Assembly (NCBI GenBank): GCA_009192285.1
Contig: CM018603.1
Location: 2,348,588 to 2,412,587 of the forward strand
Reading direction: 5' to 3'
DNA: 64,000 nt
Source of the DNA: Morchella semilibera
Lineage: Eukaryota > Ascomycota > Pezizomycetes > Pezizales > Morchellaceae
Part shown: in pieces, positions 46,201 through 59,158 of the stretch
Numbering within the stretch: the first letter of the stretch is position 1
Layout: the number at the start of each line of letters is the position of its first letter
Position numbers and translations under genes: made by a program
Notes under the pieces: model-generated
The model's input: the letters and a program-made list of their open reading frames with translations, nothing else
Databases searched by the model: none
What the model was told of the DNA's origin: nothing

Positions 46201-47816
46201 CCCACTTCTAATAAATTCACTTGAGTTATGTACAGTTTCTAATATATAGAGCCCAGATATAGTGGTTCGTCCGGCATCTGTCGGGCCTCATCTTCTTTGA
46301 AATTTCTTCCAATATCTACGTACTATATCTAGATACAAAGACGGCAATCAATGAGATCCACGTACGTATGCCTTTTGCTTACTTTCTCTATCCCTTCCTT
46401 CCCTGTGATTTGTCGGGGCGATATGATGGGCTCGTGAGAGTAATAATACAGTCTACCTCTGCTATAGCGAATGCCAATAAAGCTACAAATCTGTTGCTAC
46501 GAACAGGTTTTGGTGATCCGAATTTCAATTTCACATAAAAAAAAACAATGGAATTTTATCTGCTGTACTGAATAATCTGCTGTATTGAATGAGAAATTTT
46601 GAAATATGCAGGTTCGTTATAGCGGAGACAGACCATAATCTTGGTTTCTGTGCCCGAAGCGTGCTAATTTAGTACATGTAGCAGCAAGCTAACACTGAAG
46701 GATGTTGAGTTGAGTAGTATAGTCTACACTAAATTAGCATCATATTGCGCGGAGAGAAGAGCTATCTGTCTGTAGAGATGAAATATCGAGAGTAAAGGGG
46801 CTGGCCTGCTCTAGTTAGGACTTGTCGCCGAGTGCTAACTGTCTGGCTTGGCGCACTGACTGTCAACGGCTGGTATGACATGGTTGCCAAGTTAAGCTTG
46901 TTTCCGGGAGAGAGTGTCCCGAAACCTAGCTAACATGCTTTGGGGGCGGGGGCTAATTATTACTATCGCAAGGTACATGTATTTTTGACATTTCACGTAC
47001 CTTGCTGTTGGGGAGGTGCAAAAGAGGAAAGAGTCCCCTCCTTTTCTTCCTCTTTAGGTTCGATCTGGGGCTCGGTATCAACAAATTAATAGCGAGGCTA
47101 TACAGCTATATGAGAGTAAAATTCTAAGAGTCGATAGCATCAAAGCACTACTTTCATATCTACTGTGTTTGAAATCTTTTAACTCACTTAATCGAAAATT
47201 AATTCTCTCAAACAAAGTAGTTGGAACCCCCCCATGGCTACATGGGTTAGGGCGGCACGAGTGATTCTCGATGACTCCATTTCGTGTATACGCGTGCTGT
47301 CGGGTCTCAATCCGAAACTCTCCATCGTCCCACCGGAGAAAAACAATTCCCACCAGTTCTCGAAGGTACAAGGCACGGGAAATTGAGAGGCCAAGGACAG
47401 CAGCAGGGATGCTTGTCAAAATACGTACCCCATGTGTTTTAATTAACCGAAAACGTTGTCCCTAGCTCTTCATTAAGTAACCCATGGCACTGGCAACAGT
47501 TCCTTACCGCTTTCAGAGCACTTTCCCGGTACGTACCAAATAAACAACACTGGTATTGATTTGTAGATGCCTACAGCTAGAGTAACCGTGGATCATGATG
47601 TTTCGATATGGCGATAATTGTGGGGCGCTACAGCTTTGAAAAGATGCATAAGTAACGCCATGAATCCGTCTCTTTCCTACTCCCCATCCCTCTCATTCTC
47701 TGCAAGTCAGTCAGTTCCTTCTTCAGCTCTTCACACTCCTTTTTCTTCACTTTCTTTCTATACTCAACTTCCAAAGAGACAGTCTGGGACAGTCCAATCG
47801 TTTACCTATATCAACC
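43268..47816. other. No gene seen
   Basis: Begins with a T-rich stretch likely to be the 3' untranslated region of the preceding gene. A C-then-T homopolymer tract lies at about 44235-44258. TACATGTA near 44045, 44121, 45011, 46673 and 46975. The last 200 bp before 47817 are CT-rich, as expected of a fungal promoter and leader. Confidence 0.55.
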
Positions 47817-49092
47817 ATGCTTTCAAAAATCTTCATCTTCGCCCTCCTCCCTGCGGTATCACTCGCACAGGTTGTTGGCTCAGCGACTGGTTTCGCGAAA
47901 GGTACCACTGGTGGTGGGAATGCTACTCCCGTCTATCCAACTACTATCGCTGAGTAAGCTTTCTTTGTATAAGGATTATTTTTGAGATACTAACAAAAGT
48001 TTTAGGCTGAAGAGTTATTTGACGGACTCATCCGCTCGTGTGATTATGCTCAACAAAGAATTTGACTTCCGTGGCTCCGAGGGAACTGTCACCGCTAGCG
48101 GGTGCCGCCCTACTTCCAACACCTGCCCAAATAACGGCGGTCAGGATGCTATCAACGGTGCAAATTGGTGCACTAGCGCTGGATATCCCACCGTCTCTGT
48201 CACCTATGATGTGGCTGGGACTGGGTACATCGATGTAAAGAGCAACAAGTAAGGCTTTGTTCCAGCCCTGATATGGGTTTGAAAAATTACTAATAGATAT
48301 TTTAACAGGTCTATCGTAGGTGTGGGAAGTGCTGGTGTTATCCGTGGAAAGGGTCTTAGGGTAGCCAACGGCGAGACCAACGTCATTATCCAGAACGTAC
48401 ACATTACCGAATTGAACCCTGAATACATCTGGGGAGGAGATGCAATCACCCTCGCCGGTACTGATCTCATCTGGATCGACCACTGCAAGTTCTCGCTCAT
48501 CGGACGTCAAATGATCGTGACTGGATATGACCAAGCCGGCCGCCTCACCATTTCCAACAACGAGTTTGATGGTGAGACATCCTGGTCCGCCACTTGCAAC
48601 GCAAACCACTACTGGACCATGCTCTTCTACGGCTCCAGCGACCTCGTCACCTTTGCTGGAAACTACGTCCACGATTGCTCTGGCCGTGCCCCCAAGGTTG
48701 GTGGTTCCAGTGAGTCAAACATCCTCTTCCACGCCGTCAACAACTACTTCTACAACATGCTGGGCCACTCATTCGACATCGGCACCGGTGCCAACGTCCT
48801 TATCGAGGGTAACGTCTACAAGGGTGTCACAACCCCCATCACCACTGCCAGTGCCACTGCTGGAGGCCAGATCTTCAACGTTCCTTCATCTTCTTACACT
48901 TCGAGCTGCACGGCGACCCTTGGACGTGCATGCGTGGTCAACAGCATCTCCAGCAGCGGCGCGTTTGCAGATTACACAAACACCAAGGCCCTCACAAACT
49001 TCTCGGGCAAGAACGTTCAGGCTGCCACTGCTGCCTCCAGCGTCGCCTCCAGCGTTACCTCCAACGCCGGTATCGGAAAGATTGGAAACTAA
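47817..49092 (+). CDS. Secreted pectin lyase (PL1 family), 387 aa
   Basis: Exons 47817-47953, 48006-48248 and 48309-49092; introns of 52 and 60 nt with GTAAGC/GTAAGG donors and TTTAG/AACAG acceptors. Pectin lyases cut highly methylated homogalacturonan by beta-elimination outside the cell. A signal peptide ends at about residue 17 (SLA, then QVVG). Fungal pectin lyase marks are present: [19 protein letters not shown] (168-173), [28 protein letters not shown] with W219 and W229 lining the substrate cleft, and [10 protein letters not shown] with the presumed catalytic Arg253. The aromatic residues and lack of the calcium-binding Asp set speak for pectin lyase rather than pectate lyase. Tandem paralogue of the gene at 53073. 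Confidence 0.93.
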
Positions 49093-52000
49093 ATGGTTTA
49101 TAATTTTTTCTTGTATTTTTTCTTTAATATATAGTTTATAAAGAGAGGGGGGCTGTATGTATAGGGCTGTGGTGGTGGTAGTGGTGGTGGTGGTGGTGCA
49201 TGTACGATATTAAAATATTAAAATTCCACTCGAGGTTGGATCCTCTATAAATTTCCCCTCAGGCTTCTTTACAAGTAATCTGATGGCCACGAGACATTTG
49301 AAAGCTCTTGATTGATTGATAATTCATACATGCATATCGGGGAATTAAGGTGATTGTTATGAACCGCTCGAATAGTGCTTTTGCTGGGGCAATTCTGTTT
49401 CAGTTTGTTCTCCACATTACATAATGATTGATCGGTCTTATTATATCCCCAATTATTACCGACAATTTAAACTGACGCGGGCGTAACACTACTGAGCTGA
49501 CCCCATCACGAATTATCACTCGGATACCTAGCTTTGCCGGCTTTGGACGCGGTTTACTCCCGGAGTAATCCCACATGTCAAAAGAGGATATAGTACCTCG
49601 GGGTCTATTGTTGCTTTTTGTTTATATTATATATAAGATCGATCTGTCCTTGTTCTATTCCAGGACACTCCAGATCTTGGCAGCGTCGCTCTGGGGGTGG
49701 CAGCTATGCATGGACTGTAAATATTAGTCTGACCATGGTAAGGTATACCGTTGTTACGTGTGTCTTGAGGTCTATTAATTCTTGGCTATATCAGATCTAC
49801 CCTTACTATAATACTATATCTAATCACCAACACACCTACTGTTTCAGTATTTCAGTAGCTCTTGGCAGCACCACTTCAGACATGTATATAGACCGCAACT
49901 ATTACTCCAGGAATAGTAGAACAGACTCTTGGCTTTATGTTCTACGTACTACCGCACCGCAATTTTAGCCTACTGTCATGGCTGGTACGGGTGATTGTCC
50001 TGGGCGATCTGTTAAGCCTTGAGGCTGGCGGACGAAAGGAAGATAGGCTAAAGTCTAGTCCTGGGCGAAGCTTTCACTCCTGCTTGTCTGCCGGACGGGA
50101 ATCTTGGCGGTACCTATTGTAGTTAATAGCCCGGTGGGAAGGATACTTGTCTGTCACCTTGGAGGGGGTGAAGTAGGTCTTGGGTCACCGCTGCTTGGGT
50201 TGTGCTAAAAGGTTTGCGGGGGGGATGTGAAAGTCTTAGTCCATGGTACTGGCGCCCCAAAAATTTTGTTCTGTGGTTAGCAGAGGGCTGGGTCACCGCC
50301 GTGGCTGTATGCTAGGCGTAGCTAAGTGTCCAGGCAGCGGCTGGCGGGCCACCAGAAAGTAATACTAGTTAGCTATAGCCAAGAAGACAGGCAAGGCACC
50401 AGCGTAGAATTCCTAGCAGCTATAAGAGTTTCCAGCTCGGCCGAAGCTACCGCACCGCACCGCACCGCACCGCACAGCATGAGGCAGTAAAAGTTGTAGG
50501 CATCTCCTGCGCGATCGCCTCCAAGTCACAGGCCGGCTGATCCACAACATCTCTGCCTACTGTGAAGGGCCACAAGAAGCTCTCACGGCAGCCCAAGACG
50601 GGTGAAAGAGCCGTCGCATCACTATATAAGATAACCACTATACATATCTGACTAGCCACCTAACTCGATGGACATATTAGGACCGACGCTGACAGCTGCA
50701 AGTTACCAATGGTCACTGCCCGACGCACCTCCGAGTGGATCTCCGGGCATGCATAAGACTGCTGGTCCGGGGATACGTAGGGCCATACGGAGATGTGGGG
50801 TAGGGATGATTAGTGATGTTCTCGCTCATATAGTTCGTGATATATAAAGCCGTTGGGGAATGGTACAGATGGGGGGGGGGGTCGGGGTGATTTATAGCAT
50901 GCCTGCTGAGATAAAGAATGACCATTTAGAAAGACTCGTATGTAGCAGTATTAGGGCTAGGGCTATATCGCAGTTTTATCGTAGTGCCATGTTTTAGCGG
51001 ATATGTTTTTGAAGGGGGTTGATTAAAGTGATTTATCCGCCCAGCATTTTGTCGAAACACGCCGTTTGGCCCTCTGTAATATTACTGTCGTTTCAAATAA
51101 GTAAGTTCTCTAGTAGTTGTACTATTATAGCAGTGGTACAAGTGCTAGAGCTTTTACAACTCGCGACTCTTGCATCTAGCAGTTAATAGGGGAACACCGG
51201 AGCCAGCCTGGGCAGCGCTACCATGGATAGGAGGAATGCATTCAGGAACACCCGGCCAGGCCTTCCGCCTCGGTTAATACCGCCGTGAAATCCTGCAGGT
51301 ACTCTAAGTGTGTCGGTGCAGAGTAAGCTAACTAGGTGCCTAGCTAACCGAGGCCATTAGTACAGCCTTCTATTGCAGCTTCTGCGCTATGAAGACTTGG
51401 AACTTTATTTACTCTATCGTTTTTACTAGCACCCTTGTGCTCTGGTCGGAAAGATCCCCGAGAGGAAAAAAAATAAATAGAGAGTTTGGGTCGGTTCGGT
51501 TAGAAGGTGCCGAGCGAGAGAGATCTCAAGAGGTGAGATGTGATCCTTTTGACCTGAGGGGGGGGGGGGTCATGGATCGCTCTCAGGTATATGTACCTAT
51601 AGTATACGCATGCAGTAGTGATGGACGGATTGGATATCTTTATTTTGACGACCTGGGTCGGGCGGTCCGCTACTCTTCTCCAAGTAGTATTCTTTTTTTC
51701 CCTCACAGCAAGGGATATATCTGAGAATGAGTGAAATCGAGAACGGGCTCAAAGGTCGCGTACTCCCCCCAACAGCAGCTATCCAGTAAGCCATGTTAGT
51801 CCAAAAGTAGGTACTGCATACCGCATGTTCCTCAGCTCATTGATCAATACTACACGTACACGGCAAAAGCCGCCCCAATGTAATATATAATTATCCGAAT
51901 TGGGGTTTCCAAACGTGGGGCACCCTTCATCTATTATAGGGTCATCCTCCTAAGTGGCAATGCACTCTAACTTAAATCCTATACCTGGCCAGGACAGTCG

Positions 52001-53072
52001 GTATCATGTGCGGGGTCGAGTGATACCCAATGAATCGGTTCAATGCCAACAGCCTGATGTGCTACCTCGGGAGGTAAAGACAGAAGCCCGAACAAACGTC
52101 CGGGTTGGTGCTACCGAGAGACCGTAAATTAATCTGGGGAAATGGGCTGAAGAGGGGCCACACGTGTACGTGGTGATGGTGATGATGGTGGTGGGATGTG
52201 GAACGGCGGCGGAGAAAGCTTGTTAGTGTTGATAGTTATATGTATGTGGTGGATAATTGTACTTGCATGTGTGTGGTCGATAATTGTACTTACATGTAAC
52301 GTAGTGATAGATATATATTGGATGGTTGCTTTTTCTAAGTATGTCCTTACAAGGTTCGGCTACGAGGTGGTAACTTCATGTAATGTAGCGTGTAAGAGAT
52401 CTAGTCCGATACGCCCTATGGGGTTTGCTTAGGGGCACATTGGTCTGTGCTTATAAATATACGGTGCATGTGAATACATCTGACTGGGATGATGATATGA
52501 CTGGCATGGGGAGCCTAAACTGCTATGCTCTAGGATATAATAATTTCATATACGTATACTGTACTACAAATACAGAACTGTGCATACATGTACATCGTTA
52601 TCACGTCCTCCTATTCCATATATATATACGGACGAAAGGATCTGGAGGAAGCTACGGAGTTTTTGTTCAGGTACACCCTAGGCTTGTCTCAAGGGACATC
52701 GGTGCGGATCCCGGGGGAAAAAAACCCCATCCCCATCTTTATTATCCGAACACGCTGCTGAGCTCCGTGCAGACTGTGATCGAACTAAGGTGAGTACGAC
52801 GTACTTGTAGCAACTCTAACCTAGCTACAACACCATAATTCTCTCGGCATCATTAATCGCGAACAACTCTAATCAAATAACTGCTAGAACCATGCCATGA
52901 CCATGAGGATAGTACGAGAGAGGTCGAGTATAAGTACCCTGTACTCTGCTCCCCCCCTAAGAATTGGTCCAGTTCTTCATCAGATCAGTCCAACAAAACA
53001 GCGGACCTGTCCAATCTTTCTCTCCTTTGACTTCGAAGCACATCTGTCTTTTTATCCTCGGTCCTGCACACT
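49093..53072. other. No gene seen; spacer between pectin lyases
   Basis: Holds a GGT-rich microsatellite at about 49170-49200, a (CACCG)n microsatellite at 50449-50474, TACATGTA at about 52289 and 52579, and, just before 53073, GTATAAGTA at about 52926 which may be a TATA element. Open frames such as 51389-51724 are unsupported. Confidence 0.55.
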
Positions 53073-54555
53073 ATGCTCGCCAATATCATCGCTCTCGCGG
53101 TGCTCCTGCCCGCTGCGGCCCTCGCACAGGTCGTGGGCAGCGCCACCGGTTTCGCAAAGGGTGTGACGGGTGGTGGAACTGCTACCCCCGTCTACCCAAC
53201 TACCATTGCAGAGCTCAGGAGCTACCTCACTGACTCGTCGGCCCGTGTCATCATGCTGAACAGGGAGTTCAACTTTAAGGGCTCTGAGGGAACCGTTACT
53301 GAGAATGGTATATATATTCAAACAGAGATGCGGGATTATTCTAAAAGGCTAACTCTTGCGGTTTAACTAGGCTGCCGCCCATCCAGTAACACTTGCCCCA
53401 ACGCAGGTGGCCAGGACGCCATCAATGGTGCAAACTGGTGCACTAGCGGTGGATACCCTGTTGTCTCAGTCACATATGATGTGGCCGGGACTGGGTACAT
53501 TGATGTCAAGAGCAACAAGTATGGCCCCCTCCGTCTCCCCACCCACACCCGGTGATTGATACTGACATGCCGTAGGTCCATCGTTGGAGTTGGCAGCGCC
53601 GGTGTCATCCGTGGAAAGGGTCTCAGAATCGCCAACGGCGTGACCAACGTCATCATCCAGAACGTTCACATTACTGTAAGCTTAATCTCTCCATACCTGC
53701 ACGTCCCACCTGATAAGTAGGCCTGGACACTAACAGTCACCAGGAACTCAACCCACAATACATCTGGGGAGGAGATGCTATCACCCTCGCCGGTAGCGAC
53801 TTGGTCTGGATCGACCACTGCAAGTTTTCGCTCATCGGACGTCAAATGATTGTGACTGGATATAGCCAAGCTGGGCGTGTCACCATCTCAAACAACGAGT
53901 TCAACGGCGTCACCAGCTGGTCTGCCAGCTGCAATGGTGACCACTACTGGACCATGCTTTTCCTCGGATCCAGCGATCTCATCACCCTCGTCGGAAACTC
54001 CATCCACGACTGCTCTGGACGTGCCCCCAAGGTTCGTGATCATTACCCCTCAGTCACGAGGTATCACTCGCGCTAATAAGGAAAAAAAAAAACAGGTCGG
54101 AGGTGCCTCTACCGCCAACGTTGTCCTCCATGCCGTCAACAACTACTTTGCATATATTGGTATTTACCGCCTATTTTACCCCCTGCGTGTGTGTTTACTG
54201 CAGACGCTAACATACCCTTCCAGGTGGCCACGCATTTGATGTCGCTACTGGTGGTAACGTCCTTATTGAAGGAAACGCCTTTGTCTCCGTCACCACCCCC
54301 ATCACTTCCGCATCTTCCAGTGCTGGCGGTCAGATCTTCAACGTCCCCTCAAGCTCCTATACATCTACCTGTTCTACCTACCTCGGCCGTAGTTGTGTGG
54401 TTAACAGTGTCAGCAGCTCCGGAACATTTTCGAGCTACACTACCACCGGCTTCTTGGCCAACTTCGCAGGAAAGAACATCCAGGCGGCGACCTCTGCGTC
54501 CGTGGTCATCGCGAATGTCAACGCGAATGCCGGTGTTGGAAAGATTGGAAACTAG
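53073..54555 (+). CDS. Secreted pectin lyase (PL1 family), 388 aa, tandem paralogue
   Basis: Six exons: 53073-53307, 53371-53518, 53576-53675, 53744-54031, 54096-54159 and 54224-54555; introns of 57-68 nt, total 1167 nt with matching phases. The signal peptide ends near residue 18 (ALA, then QVVG). It keeps [42 protein letters not shown] and the GRSCVVNSVSSSG block, and ends in VGKIGN like its neighbour, so it should have the same activity. Compared with the paralogue it lacks the first intron, shares only the one within SNK/SIV, and has four others. Six residues around YFAYIGGHAFD differ in loop length. Same strand, 4 kb apart: a local duplication that is not recent. Confidence 0.92.
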
Positions 54556-55004
54556 ATGGACGGCGAGGTTACAGAACAGAGGGGAGAATGCGCATGGGCG
54601 TAAGTAAGAATAAATAAATGTAGTAATTTAAAACATTTTTTGAATAGTGCCGTGGAGTGAAGTGAGTTTTAAATTCTGACTCTGTAAGGTGTGTTGATGT
54701 GTATAATCTGGCAGGCGGTTTGTAGGAAGGTAAGTAGGGCGACAGGTAATAAGTGGTGGAACGCCCTGAGAGTACAAACACCAAATGTTGGTGGCGTTTT
54801 ACCAAATAGGTATCTCTGTGTTCCATCACTTATTACCCACCGCTGTACATGTACTTATGTGTTGGTGGCACTGGAGGCCTACATGTGGTTTGCTCCGTGC
54901 ATGCATGCGCCAGTGATGTCTCGATCATGCAATATCACTCGAGGGACAATCGCCAACCTAGCCCTAACGGGGGGTGGCCGAAGGCCCTCATAACTACATG
55001 TACA

Positions 55005-55240
55005 TGTATGTACCATAGAGAGGGGATTACATGTAGTTACCGCTGTCCCCTAAAATTTACACAACTCGCGGTCGCGAGGTGGTAACCCCTAGTCTTCTAC
55101 TATGTACTAGATTACATCCTTTTGCACCCCGCAACCTATTGGTTGAGGGTGACGGGAGTATTGACTAAGCACGACAACATGTACGTACCGTGGAGAGGAT
55201 TTGTCTACCACTGTTCCCTAAAATTTACATAACTCGCGGT
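55005..55240. repeat. Direct repeat of about 65 bp
   Basis: Copies at about 55005-55072 and 55178-55240 share CATGTA(T/C)GTACC, GAGAGG, TACC(G/A)CTGT and CCCTAAAATTTACA followed by ACTCGCGGT. The word GAGGTGGTAACCCCTAGT also occurs twice, at about 55076 and 55581. These may be scraps of one dispersed repeat linked to the tRNA-like sequence beside them. Confidence 0.75.
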
Positions 55241-55339
55241 TAAATGGTTAAATGCTAGAAAAGCCGGCAACAAAAGACTTACGTGAAGAAGTACTCATCC
55301 CTCAAGAGCGTCGCTACCATATTGGGCTTTCTCATCACT

Positions 55340-55412
55340 GCTCCCACCAGGATTTGAACCTGTCGTGGTCATATGACGAAGCCCAGTGTATTACCACTAG
55401 GCCACGCCACGA
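55340..55412 (-). tRNA. tRNA-like sequence (degenerate tRNA or tRNA-derived SINE head)
   Basis: The minus strand has a perfect A box (TGGCCTAGTGG, 55404-55394) and B box (GGTTCAAATCC, 55361-55351) 33 nt apart, the spacing of an intronless tRNA. The acceptor ends (CGTGGC and GTGGGAG) do not pair and the D and anticodon stems are weak, so a working tRNA is doubtful and no anticodon is given. It may drive RNA polymerase III as a SINE head; the direct repeats 3' of it (minus strand) would then be its body. Confidence 0.4.
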
Positions 55413-55820
55413 TACTTTTGTTTGTGCCGCTGTGGTTTATGAGCATCAAAGGCAATGAAAGTTTGTTTGTTTACATCATTAATTTCAGGGCAATGAAATG
55501 TCTAACTGGCAGGAATGGGATTGGGGAGCGGAGGGGGGATAACTAAAGTACATGTATACATGCATGTACCTGCTTGAGGCGAGGTGGTAACCCCTAGTAC
55601 ATACATGTATTTTTGTAATCTCAATTACATGTACAGCTCAGCTAGGGTACGAGGGGGGGGGGGCAGTTACCAATTACAGGGTACTGTAGGTACATAACTA
55701 CATTGAAGCTATAGGGGGCTGAGTATAAGAGATGGTTTCCCCTCTTTATATTCTCTTCATTACCCCCCTCCCGTCATTAGAGTAAACATCTGATTTATTT
55801 GCGACAAACAGAACACACCC

Positions 55821-58800
55821 ATGGCTGAAGCACTCGGTATCGCCGGCTCTATCGTCGGGATAGTTGCTCTGGCAGATGTAGTTGCTTCGAAGGGTATGCG
55901 TCTCTACACCATGATCAGACACTGCCCAAAAGCAATAAGAATGCTGGTGGACGAGGTTGATGGCCTTTGCGGATTGCTGGGTACACTTAAGCGCCGGTAT
56001 GGCACACTTATGATGTGCTTGCAAAATACCTCGGGATTCCGCACTCCGAATCACTTCTGCATGGGTGTGAGGAGACGCTAAATATGATAGACCATATCCT
56101 TATAAAGTCGAAAGCAAGAACGGGAGAAACCTGGGAGGATATGGTGAGAAGAATCAAGTGGAAATATAAGAAGGAGGATGCACTCGAAGTTTTGGGGGGG
56201 CTGGAGAGGCATAAGAGTAGCTTCCACCTGGCTCTCTCACTGGATAGAATGTATGTATTCATTTTAAACTGCCCACGTACGCGAGCTCAATTGATCCATC
56301 ATAACTAAGTTGTTTGTCTTCAAGGGAAACTCTTGAGGAACTGTCGGCCGGAAATAATACTATTTCTCGGCATATATTGGAGAGTAAAAGTGAGACAATC
56401 AAAGAGATTGAAAGATCAAAGGAAGAGCTTATATTCGGGTTGAAAGAAATTGACGATCACCAGGAAAGTGCTCAGATAAGTAACGAGCAGAAAGAGAAAG
56501 GTTGGCTCTCTACCCTTTTTGGTACTAAGACTGTGCGAGGATAAAGATTGTATTTCGATATTTACTGATCTTGGACAAACGCCGCCTCGAAGTTCTAAGT
56601 TGGCTATCTTCAATTGACTTCAGGGAGAAACATAGTGAAGTCGAACGGCATAGGTATGAAAACACGGGTAATTGGCTCTTGAAAAGCTCAGAATTTATTG
56701 ACTGGTTAGAGAAACCAGCTCCCGCGAATTTATTGTGTAAAGGCACTCGTATGTACATCCAGAAATAGCCGTATCCCCTTTAAGACCTACCCCAGAGGCA
56801 CGGCCTTCTATCTGGATACTGAAGGGACGCTGACAGTCAAATGGCAGCCGGCGTTGGGAAAACATTTATAACGTATGTGGACATCTTATAATGGCATAAC
56901 GAAAACAGAACTTACCCTTTATTCTCAGTTCAAAGATCCTAGACCATTTGGAGTCACTTTTCCCGGATATTCATGGGGATGTTGCCATTGCCTATGTCTA
57001 CTGCGAGTTCAAACAACGTGTCACCCAGACACTAGAATCAGTATTGGCCTCAATACTTCAACAATTGGCATACAGGCAATCGAGACTGGATCCTCATGTA
57101 GATGATTTATACAAGGACAAGAACTCTCCTCGCCCTTCTTTGGAAGTGCTGATTTCAGCAATTCAATCTATATCTCGAACTTTTAAGACTGTATATACTT
57201 GTATAGTTTTTGATGCCTTGGATGAGTGCGACGAGAGGGATCAGAGGAAGGATATCCCCACATATCATATATACAGGGATTTTCGCGAGCACCGTTCAAA
57301 ATTCTTGCTACAAGTCGACCTCATCCGTTGGATATTACACCTGATTTTAAGCTTGCAACAAAGACAACTATCCGTGCGCATGACGGTGATATCGAATACT
57401 ACGTGAGGCAAAGAATAGAGCAAGAAACGTCTACTGTGGTCACAATCAAAGAGGACTTGGCTGAAATCATAGTCAACTTACCTCGGACCTTACAGCTGTC
57501 TAAGGAGCAAATCATGGCAACTATAGAAGAAAAACAGGAATCCCGACACCTTACGCCCAAGATATTGAAGTGGATCAGTGCTACAACGCGTCCACTTCAG
57601 TTCCGAGAGCTACAGACAGCGATCTCAATAGAGGATGGTGATACTGATTTAGACGAGGAAGGTTTTCTAGACGCAAAGACAATGGTGGATCTTTGCGGAG
57701 GATTAATTGCAATCGAACAGGGAACAGGTACAGTTCGTTTTGTTCATCATACGGTCCAGGAATATATTCTCTCCAACGCTAGCATTTCCGAAGACGCCCA
57801 ATTACTCATCGCAAGAACATGCATTACATATCTGTCTCTTGAGATCCGTCATCACAAGTTACTCGCTCAAACTCTGGTTAGGATCAAAGGATGAAGCTCC
57901 ATAGATGAGCGACATTTCCGGGATTATGCAGCCTGCAACTGGGCTTTTCATATGCGGACCATAGGCGAACCCAAAGATCTTTCCACAAGAGTACTAGTAA
58001 TGTTTCAGTCCCCAGATTTACTCTATGCACTGGCACACAACACATGGTGGTATTCTTGGGATGATGTTTGGCTGGAGGGGGATTATCGGGATCTCTCTCT
58101 GCGTGTTTTTGCTGTTTCAGGCTTGGCTCGTCTGGTCCAGTTAGCCCTCAAAGATTATAACCTAAATATTGATCTTCGAGACTTTTGTGAGAAGATACTA
58201 TTGCCATCAGAGGCAGATTTGAAAGACGATTTCGGCCAGACTCCACTAGCACTTGCATCTAGACAAGGACACGAGGCAGTAGTTCGTTCCCTAACTGGCC
58301 GAGAGGACGTCAATCCCGGCTCGAAAGACGGATACGATCAGACACCGTTAGCACTGGCCTCAAAGAGTGGTCATGAGGCAGTGGTCCGCTTCCTGGTTGA
58401 GCGGATAGGACTTGACGCGGACTCTAGAGATAGATATGATAGGACACCACTATCATTGGCGGCTGAAAGAGGTCATGAGGCGGTAGTCCGTTTCCTGGCT
58501 GAGCGGGCGGACGTTGACGCGGATTCAAGAGATATACATGGACAACGCCGCTTGCGTTAGCATCTAAGAATGGACATGAGGCAGTTGTCCGTTTTTTGAT
58601 TAGTCGGGCAGATGTCCATGCGGACTCTAGAGGTATACATGGGCAGACACCACTATCCCTAGCGGCTGGGAGGGGGAAAGAGTCAGTGATCCGATTCCTA
58701 ATCAACCAACCAGACGTCAATGTAGACTCCAATGATGAAGACGGTCAGACGGCCACGAATGGGCACGATTCGGTGGTTCGTGTCTTGGCTGACCGAACGG

Positions 58801-59158
58801 ACGTTGATGCGGACTGGAAGGATGGATATGGCCAGACACCACTGTCATTAGCGGCAGAGAACGGACATGAGGCAGTAGTCCGCTTTCTAGTGGAGCGGGA
58901 AGATGTCGTAGCGGATTCGAAGGGCAATGATGGTTGGACCCCGCGGCTGCGCATGGGCATGTGGATGTGGTCTGCTTCCTAGTAGGACGGGCAGATGTTG
59001 ATGTGAACTCGAAAGATAGACTTGGCCGAGCACCTCTATCTTCGGCGGCTGAGAACGGACATGGGGCAGTGTTCCGTCTCCTAGCCGAGAGGATAGACGT
59101 CGACGCTGGCTTGGAAGATAACCCTCCCCGGAAACTGCTATTATTTGCAAACACCTGA
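55821..59158 (+). pseudogene. NACHT-ankyrin (NLR-like) gene, decayed
   Basis: Parts appear in NLR order but in changing frames. An N-terminal domain begins MAEALGIAGSIVGIVALADV (55821), continues with HGCEETLNMIDHIL and, after a good intron near 56254-56325, a coiled segment. Then come a SWLSSIDFREKHSEVERHR linker with GNWLLKSSEF, a Walker A (AAGVGKT, about 56846), Walker B CIVFDALDECD (about 57205) and FKILATSRPHPLD. From about 58230 ankyrin repeats of about 33 residues follow (GQTPLALASRQGHEAVVRFL type), at least seven, ending near 59157. Several frame changes and at least one missing splice match show it is broken in this copy. Intact members are fungal immune or self-recognition regulators. 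The near-identical ankyrin units point to recent unit exchange before or during decay. Confidence 0.75.

Noticed and set aside
47078-47419. 113-codon minus-strand open frame
   Set aside because: No recognisable protein features; overlapping frames on both strands look equally good.
48028-48672. 214-codon open frame antisense to the first pectin lyase
   Set aside because: A shadow of codon bias in the pectin lyase exons; the sense strand carries the family motifs.
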